64,000 nt of DNA from Tillandsia leiboldiana (Eukaryota; Streptophyta; Magnoliopsida; Poales; Bromeliaceae). The first letter of the stretch is position 1; every line of letters begins with the position of its first letter. The position numbers and the translations under genes are program-made. Of this stretch, positions 58,501 through 64,000 are shown piece after piece. Location of the stretch: NCBI GenBank assembly GCA_029204045.2, contig CM055066.1, forward strand, positions 22,734,120 to 22,798,119. Direction: 5' to 3'. Below the pieces are notes generated by a model that searched no databases, was not told the origin of the DNA, and saw nothing but the letters and a program-made list of their open reading frames with translations.

Positions 58501-59631
58501 AGCTCCAACCTGCTGCGCGCGCGGCGCCCGCAGCGCGTAAGTGCGCGCCCCAGCCGCGCGCGCGCAGCGCCGCTGCTTGCTGCGCGCGGCGCCCACGGGC
58601 GCCCGCGCAGCACCAGCGCCGGCCGCGCCCCTGCAGCGCGGCGCCCGCCTTTGCGCGGCGCCCGCTGCACGCGTCCCTCCGCCACGGACAACGGTCCAAC
58701 CACACCGACCAAAACCCAAAGGAAACACAAAACCGAGCTTACCCAAAAACTGCACTTACCTCACACTCAAAACCGTGGCGCCGCTCGACGCGCTCTTCGC
58801 TCGGCTCCACGGCTCCAACAGGAAGTTCCCACCGTCAAGCTCAATCCTCATTCTCTTTTCCTTAATTTTTTTTTTCTCTTCCTTCTTTCTTTCTCTCTTT
58901 CTCCCTTTCCTCTGCTCACCTCATTTTCCTCTGTTTTTGCTTTGTTGAAGAAGGTGATGACGTGGCGGTCTAAATAGGTGAGGTTAATTAAGGGTGTGAG
59001 TGAGGGGGGTAGCTGGCAGCATTAAAAGCACCAATTAAAAAAAAGTAATTATCTCACCTACACACAATACCAACCCTCTCTTTCCATCTTTTCTTTAATT
59101 CCCCCACAGGCAAACTCCAATTATTAAATTAAATATTTAAATAAATTCCAAATTAGCCAACTCCAAGTCACTTTTTGTCTTCGGAGTCTCCGCACCGACC
59201 CGGAATCTCCCGAACTCCGCTGTAATCTGAAAATACACATGCTCAAAGCTTCCTCTCCTCAAAAAGCTCAACCGTGGAGTCGGTGTGCTCAAACCAAAAA
59301 CCGGCTCCAAAACTGCCAACTCCAACTCACTTTTTGCCCTCGGATCTTCCGCGTCAGTCCGGAACTTCCCGAACTCCGCTGTAAACTCAAAGTACACCTG
59401 TTCCAAGTGTTTCCCAATTTTCTGCACACCACGGTGGAGTCGGTGCTTCCCGAACCAGTCCCCTATCGGCGCACAAAGCCCGAAAAACTCCGATTCAAAC
59501 CGGGGCTTCCGTGTTGATCCGAATCGACCCGAACTCATCTGTAATCCCATATGGAACACGCTCGTGGCGATTTCTCCACACCACACCATCTTGCGAGGTC
59601 GGTGCGCTAACCGAAATCCCAGTACTCTACA
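55549..59631 (-). mobile_element. Solo LTR I
   Basis: A 4083-bp minus-strand LTR with perfect CTAAC target duplication and no primer site or polypurine tract beside it. Element-strand ends are TGTAGAGTAC and GGGGCGTGACA. It contains a GATA microsatellite, an AT-rich middle, an extremely GC-rich Arg/Ala-coding-looking block at about 58140-58680, and hairpins at 55952-56013. No gene is supported inside; the long frames at 57900-58980 on both strands follow from GC content. Confidence 0.93.
56035..56071. repeat. GATA microsatellite
   Basis: About eight GATA/AGAT units in solo LTR I. Confidence 0.9.
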
Positions 59632-60572
59632 CTAACCTCATTAGTATTAGTCAACTTTGTGATAATGGCTTTTCAGTTAATTTTTCTTCTGCAGAATGTA
59701 TTGTAACTGATAATGACCATTTATTCTTTTTGAAAGGGGTTAGATCGGAAAATAATTACTATTTAGTTCCTAACAAAATTTCTGAAAATTGTAACCTAGT
59801 TTCACTTGATAACGAAACTCTTTGGCATGAAAGACTAGGTCACATAAATTTTAAGGAACTAGCAAGGATTTCTAATAAAGACGTGGTTAAGGGGGTTCCT
59901 AAATTATCTTTTAAAGAAAACATTGTGTGTGGAGGTTGTCAAAAGGAAAAACAATCAAGGGCCGCGCACAAGAACTTGAACCACGTGGGAACCAAACGGC
60001 TATTAGAATTACTGCACATGGACTTAATGGGGCCGACTCGTCAACCAAGTTTGGGAGGTAAATGGTACATTTTTTTTTTGGTTGATGATTTCTCTAGATA
60101 TTCATGGGTAACATTTTTAAAAGAGAAAGCGGATACTTTCGATTCTTTTCATGAGATATGTCATCGTGTTATGATTGAGAAAAATGAAAAGATCGTTCGT
60201 GTTCGAAGTGATAGAGGTGGAGAATTCATCAATTCTAAATTCATTGATTTTTGCACTTCCAATGACATAAAACATGAATTCTCTGCACCCTATACACCTC
60301 AGCAGAATGGTGTAGTCAAGCGCAAAAACAGGGTTGTACAAGAGATGGCGCGTGTTATGCTTCATAGCCGGAAACTCCCGTTACATTTTTGGGCTGAAGC
60401 AGTGAACACCGCAGTCTACGTAATTAATCGAGTGTATTTGCACTCGGGAACTTTAAATACACCATATGAGCTATGGTTTTGTAGAAAACCGAATTTCAAA
60501 TATTTTCGAATCTTTGGGAGTCGCTGTTACATTTTGCGTGATCGCGAAAATCTTGGAAAATTCGACTCTTGA
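59632..60572 (+). pseudogene. Copia element K GAG-pre-integrase and integrase
   Basis: This is the best preserved coding piece in the window. LISISQLCDNGFSVNF leads to the zinc-binding HHCC region (LWHERLGHINF, then CGGCQKEKQ) and the core: LLHMDLMGP with the first Asp, RVRSDRGGEF with the second Asp at 60210-60212, and TPQQNGVVKRKNR. Exactly 35 residues after the second Asp, the catalytic Glu position holds Lys (60318-60320). A TGA at 60570-60572 interrupts a frame that otherwise runs on into RT. About 40 residues before 59632 in the same open frame are LTR sequence and not part of the protein. Confidence 0.92.
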
Positions 60573-61387
60573 AGTGACGAAGGAATTTTCATGGGTTATT
60601 CTACAAACAGTAGAGCATATCGGGTATTTAACCTCGAATCTAAAACGATGGTAGAATCTTTTAATGTTAAAGTAGATGAAGCTTTTCATTTTGCATCTGA
60701 TAAATCTACCCCTGATATGTCTCTTGATGATGATACTCCTGTAAATGCATCTTCTCATAATAATTCTTCTGATAATGTTGATGCATCTAATGGTTCTTCT
60801 AGTTTATCTGATATGCAGGAATCATCACACATACCTCCGAGTACTCCGTTACCTCAAACGCTACGTATCTCCGAGGATCATCCAGAGTCAAATATTATTG
60901 GAGACCCACAAGAAGGAGTCAGGACTCGGAGACAGTTGGTTTGTGGAGTCGCATGTTACGTCTCCATGATAGAACCAAAGAATGTTGATGAAGCTCTTCA
61001 GGATGATTACTGGATTGAAGCAATGCAGGAAGAGCTCCATCAATTCGAAAGAAACAAAGTCTGGGAACTAACGAAGCCTCCAAAGCAACATAACATAATT
61101 GGTACTAAGTGGATTTTTAAGAACAAGAAAAACGAGGATGGTACCATCATCAGGAACAAAGCACGCCTAGTTGCTCAGGGCTATTCACAAATTGAAGGTA
61201 TAGACTTTGATGAGATGTTCGCCCCGGTAGCTCGTCTCGAGTCAATTCGCATCCTTTTCGCGATTGCTTGTCATTTCAAAATTAAGCTTTTTCAAATGGA
61301 CGTTAAGAGCGTTTTTTTGAAATGGGTTTTTAAATGAGGAAGTTTATGTGGCTCAACCGAAAGGTTTCATTGACCATAAACTACCTA
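60573..61387 (+). pseudogene. Copia element K reverse transcriptase N-terminus
   Basis: In the same frame as the integrase: SDEGIFMGYSTNSRAYRVFN, a Ser/Asp-rich linker, then the RT start (DEALQDDYWIEAMQEEL, NIIGTKWIFKNKKNEDG, ARLVAQGYSQIEGIDFDEMF). It ends in FQMDVKSVFL with the first catalytic Asp. An extra A near 61320-61322 shifts the frame, giving a stop at 61335. The next frame reads NEEVYVAQPKGFIDHKLP until LTR M cuts in at 61388. The palm motif with the other Asp residues, RNase H and the 3' LTR would lie beyond M, outside the window. Confidence 0.9.
61383..61387. repeat. Putative target-site duplication ACCTA (left half, M)
   Basis: The five bases before LTR M. The partner lies beyond the window. 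Confidence 0.55.
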
Positions 61388-64000
61388 TGTCACGCCCCGG
61401 GGTCGAAACTGCGACCCGGGCTCACTAACAGATCCGCCATCTGTACGGAACCTGCCGTACAGACGAAGCGTCTATCCTGCAGGAAGAATCAACTACAGTA
61501 TATAGATATCAGAGCTGAAAGTAAACCACTAAAAGAGCTGAAAACCAAACCCTGTACAACTGAAAATAATACAATACCCATCTCCCAAATACGATCGTAT
61601 ACAAAGTCCTCTGATACAAAACTCAAAAGGGGAGGTATCTCCAAAAATACATCAGTGTACAAACTCTCGATACAAATATCCTCACTACATCAGTCTCTCA
61701 AACTGTAAAAAGAAGAAAACTAATCTACTGAAGCTCTCCTCTGAAGGGGTACTGCTACACTCCAATGACGGGTAGGGAACTAGCTCGCGACTCCCTCGTC
61801 TCGGTCAGAAGGATCAGCAACTGGAGCAACAGGAACAGGAGAAGAAGTTCCTGGGGAAAAAGACACCACGACGGGTGTGAGAACTACTTCCCACAGTAGT
61901 TCTCAGTGGGTGCCGTCAACAAGCCCAACGGTCTGCCCACCAAGTCTACTAGAGGCCAAAGATAACAATGCAATGAAAACTGAACAAGAAAGCTGGAGCT
62001 ACTCTACAGCTACCATGCCTCTATCTAGATACTCCAAAAAGTGGAACAGATGAAAGCAAATGAGACCACTCGCACCCAAGGTGCTCAATCGACCCAAACG
62101 AACTGACTACCTCAAAGGTCCAGTCAAGCCTGCGCCCGTCGACTAGGAACGCTCCTGTCCACTACCACACATCCACATGAGGACGGGATTTACGTGGGGC
62201 GTCCTGTCCTACTAACTCATCCCTCGCGCAAAACTGCCTCAACAGGCCCATCGTTGCCTCAACTGCGGAAAACTGCCTCAACAGGCCAACCATCGTATCC
62301 GCAGCGGCATCTCAGGACGCGACTCCCACTGAGTAGAACGGCGCGGTATAGAGTATCAAACATAGGCATATGCAGGCTAGTCAAAAACCACGCTCACTCT
62401 CAGAACGGTAGGGCTCAAGATCCCCAAATACCTCACACAACAGTCGGAGCACTCTCGACGACTCAGCTGCTCGGCTAACTCGAAACACGAGACACTAGCC
62501 TCCCCAACGGCTCGCAGCACAAGGCTCACTGGCCGGAGATACTCCACAGCCAGGAGCGACCCACAACTCAGGGTAACAAAACAGGTCGGACAACACTCAA
62601 CGACCTGGGACCACCGTCAACCCCAACGGTTCCCAACAAGACGGACCGGAAGATACTCGACGGCCCGGGACTGCCGTCTGCGCAACGGCTCCCTCCACGA
62701 CGGCACAACAGGGAAACAAGACCTCCCGGGACCACCGTTTACCCAAACGGCTCCCGGCACAGAAAAGCAACCCAGTACAACTACCAGACTCCACTCTGCT
62801 CCCAGGCAAGAGTGTAAAAGCATCCCACACTAAAAGCAGGTCCCGACCTCTCGGCCCACTACCCGGGCGAGAAAACACTATGTCCAGGGATGAAGGTACG
62901 GTGTGGATGTCTAAGCATAAATAACCCTAGCCCAAGTGAGGGTTTTCTACTAGTCTGGTTACACATACAACATATGACGGGGGTGCTAGGTCAAGTTCCA
63001 AGATAACTACATTAACAGATAATAAAGGGATAGCCATTCCAACAATCTAGCATGCTACACAAGGAAATAAACTATCATGCATAGTCCTACATCAATAGAA
63101 TTAATGTACATTTCATAAAACATGGAGATAAGGCCACCCACCTCGATTTGCCACCAATTGCTCGTAGACACTTGCAATTGGCCTCCACGGAGTTCGCACG
63201 CAAAACGATGCACGGTGCCGGAATCCGCACGCCAAACGAAGTCCGCACGCAAAACGGTGCACGGTGCCGGAATCTGCACGCCAAACGGGGTCCGCACGCA
63301 AAAGGGTGCACGGTGCCGGAGTCCGCACGCAAAACGGTGCACGGTGCCAGGATCCGCACGCAAAACGGAGTCCGCACGCAAAACGGTGCACGGTGCCGGA
63401 GTCCGCACGCAAAACGGTGCACGGTGCCAGGATCCGCACACAAAACGGAGTCCGCACGCAAAACGGTGCACGGTGCCGGAGTCCGCACGCAAAACGGTGC
63501 ACGGTGCCAGGATCCGCACGCAAAACAGAGTCCGCACGCAAAACGGTGCACGGTGCCGGAGTCCGCACGCAAAACGATGCACGGTGCCAGGATCCGCACG
63601 CAAAACGGAGTCCGCACGCAAAACGGTGCACGGTGCCGGAGTCCGCACGCAAAACGGTGCACGGTGCCCAACACAGAAAGGAGCAAGAGGGTCAGTTACA
63701 GTCTAAAAGAACGCTCCAAAAACTGTACAAAAATACAAAAAAACCAACGCACGGGACCTACCCGTGGCGCCGCCGTCGCCGAAACGCTCCGCCGGGCGAC
63801 CTCGCACGCAAAACGAGGTCGACGACGCGCCGCCGCACCTCACGCAACCCCCCCTCCCTCACTCCCTCTCGCTCTCGGGTGCAGAAGAAAGAAAGAAAGG
63901 GAGAAAATGGCGGTGCGGGGAGGAAAAAGAAGAAGAAAAAGGAGGGAGAGAGAAGGTGGTCCACGGGGCCGGTCTACGGCCCCGGTCCACGGCTCGGACC
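61388..64000 (-). mobile_element. LTR M (partial, runs off the window)
   Basis: Starts TGTCACGCCCC and belongs to the B/C/F/I group. It has the clearest hairpins: CTGTACGG/CCGTACAG at 61441-61462 and GAGAACTAC/GTAGTTCTC at 61879-61904. An 80-bp tandem array fills about 63190-63669. Whether M is solo or the 3' LTR of a larger element cannot be seen. Confidence 0.9.
63190..63669 (-). repeat. 80-bp tandem repeat array in LTR M
   Basis: GTGCCAGGATCCGCAC recurs at an exact 80-bp step (about 63346, 63426, 63506, 63586). Each unit holds smaller near-repeats of TCCGCACGCAAAACGG. The left end (63190-63340) is a more diverged form. The array has no stop codon in any minus-strand frame, so three overlapping frames of nearly 200 codons appear, none a gene. 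Confidence 0.95.

Noticed and set aside
57899..58977. Long Arg/Ala-rich frames on both strands
   Set aside because: Low-complexity translation of a GC-rich block in solo LTR I. All strands and frames are open alike, and no domain is seen.
59511..59631. Upstream extension of the copia integrase frame
   Set aside because: These codons are LTR I; copia sequence begins at 59632.
63190..63669. CRISPR-like array
   Set aside because: Repeats are contiguous with no unique spacers, in a plant LTR.
63055..63706. Three overlapping minus-strand frames of 179-199 codons and one plus-strand frame
   Set aside because: They are translations of the stop-free 80-bp tandem repeat.

Overview
This window is a nest of plant LTR retrotransposons with no intact host gene. 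All recognisable coding matter is decayed gag-pol of two superfamilies. Most is Ty3/gypsy with a C-terminal chromodomain, best matching the Tekay/Del chromovirus clade (long 2.6-4.2 kb LTRs, tRNA-iMet primer site TGGTATCAGAGCC). One element is Ty1/copia of the SIRE/Maximus type. This points to the repeat-rich, heavily methylated DNA of a flowering plant with a sizeable genome; I cannot name the species. I saw no rRNA, tRNA, CRISPR or host exon.

Layout. 1-6409 is element A1 (minus strand, left LTR cut by the window edge), sitting in the integrase gene of a plus-strand element. 6410-6906 is the rest of that integrase. 6907-15241 is element B (plus): truncated 5' LTR, decayed interior, 3.9 kb 3' LTR. 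15242-16026 is an integrase core (element C), split by element A2 (16027-24319, minus, TSD ATGTC) and resuming at 24320-24962. 24963-28114 is one LTR that serves both as C's 3' LTR and as the 5' LTR of element D (interior 28115-29834). D is cut by element E (29835-39249, minus, the most complete gag-pol, right LTR truncated). 39250-54236 is LTR F (minus), interrupted by element G (43130-50456 plus an assembly gap at 43030-43129) and by solo LTR H (50584-53916, plus, TSD CCCCC). 54237-61387 is the copia element K (plus), interrupted by solo LTR I (55549-59631, TSD CTAAC) and cut at 61388 by LTR M, which runs off the window.

Two larger patterns stand out. First, 1-6908 repeats 18104-24818 almost base for base, and the join at 6906-6908 is what a tandem duplication of a 17,910-bp unit (6906-24818) would leave; most of the first copy would lie left of the window. 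Second, LTRs that differ greatly in sequence share a set of small hairpins in the last ~580 bases before the primer site. Stem bases change in compensating pairs between families, which suggests a conserved RNA structure.

The elements no longer work as a system. The apparent history is insertion, nesting, solo-LTR formation, ectopic recombination (LTR F has unrelated flanks), tandem duplication, and C-to-T decay. A1/A2 look like non-autonomous, LARD-like derivatives of the same chromovirus lineage as B and E. Sequence near the gap and in E carries homopolymer-length differences that may be consensus errors.
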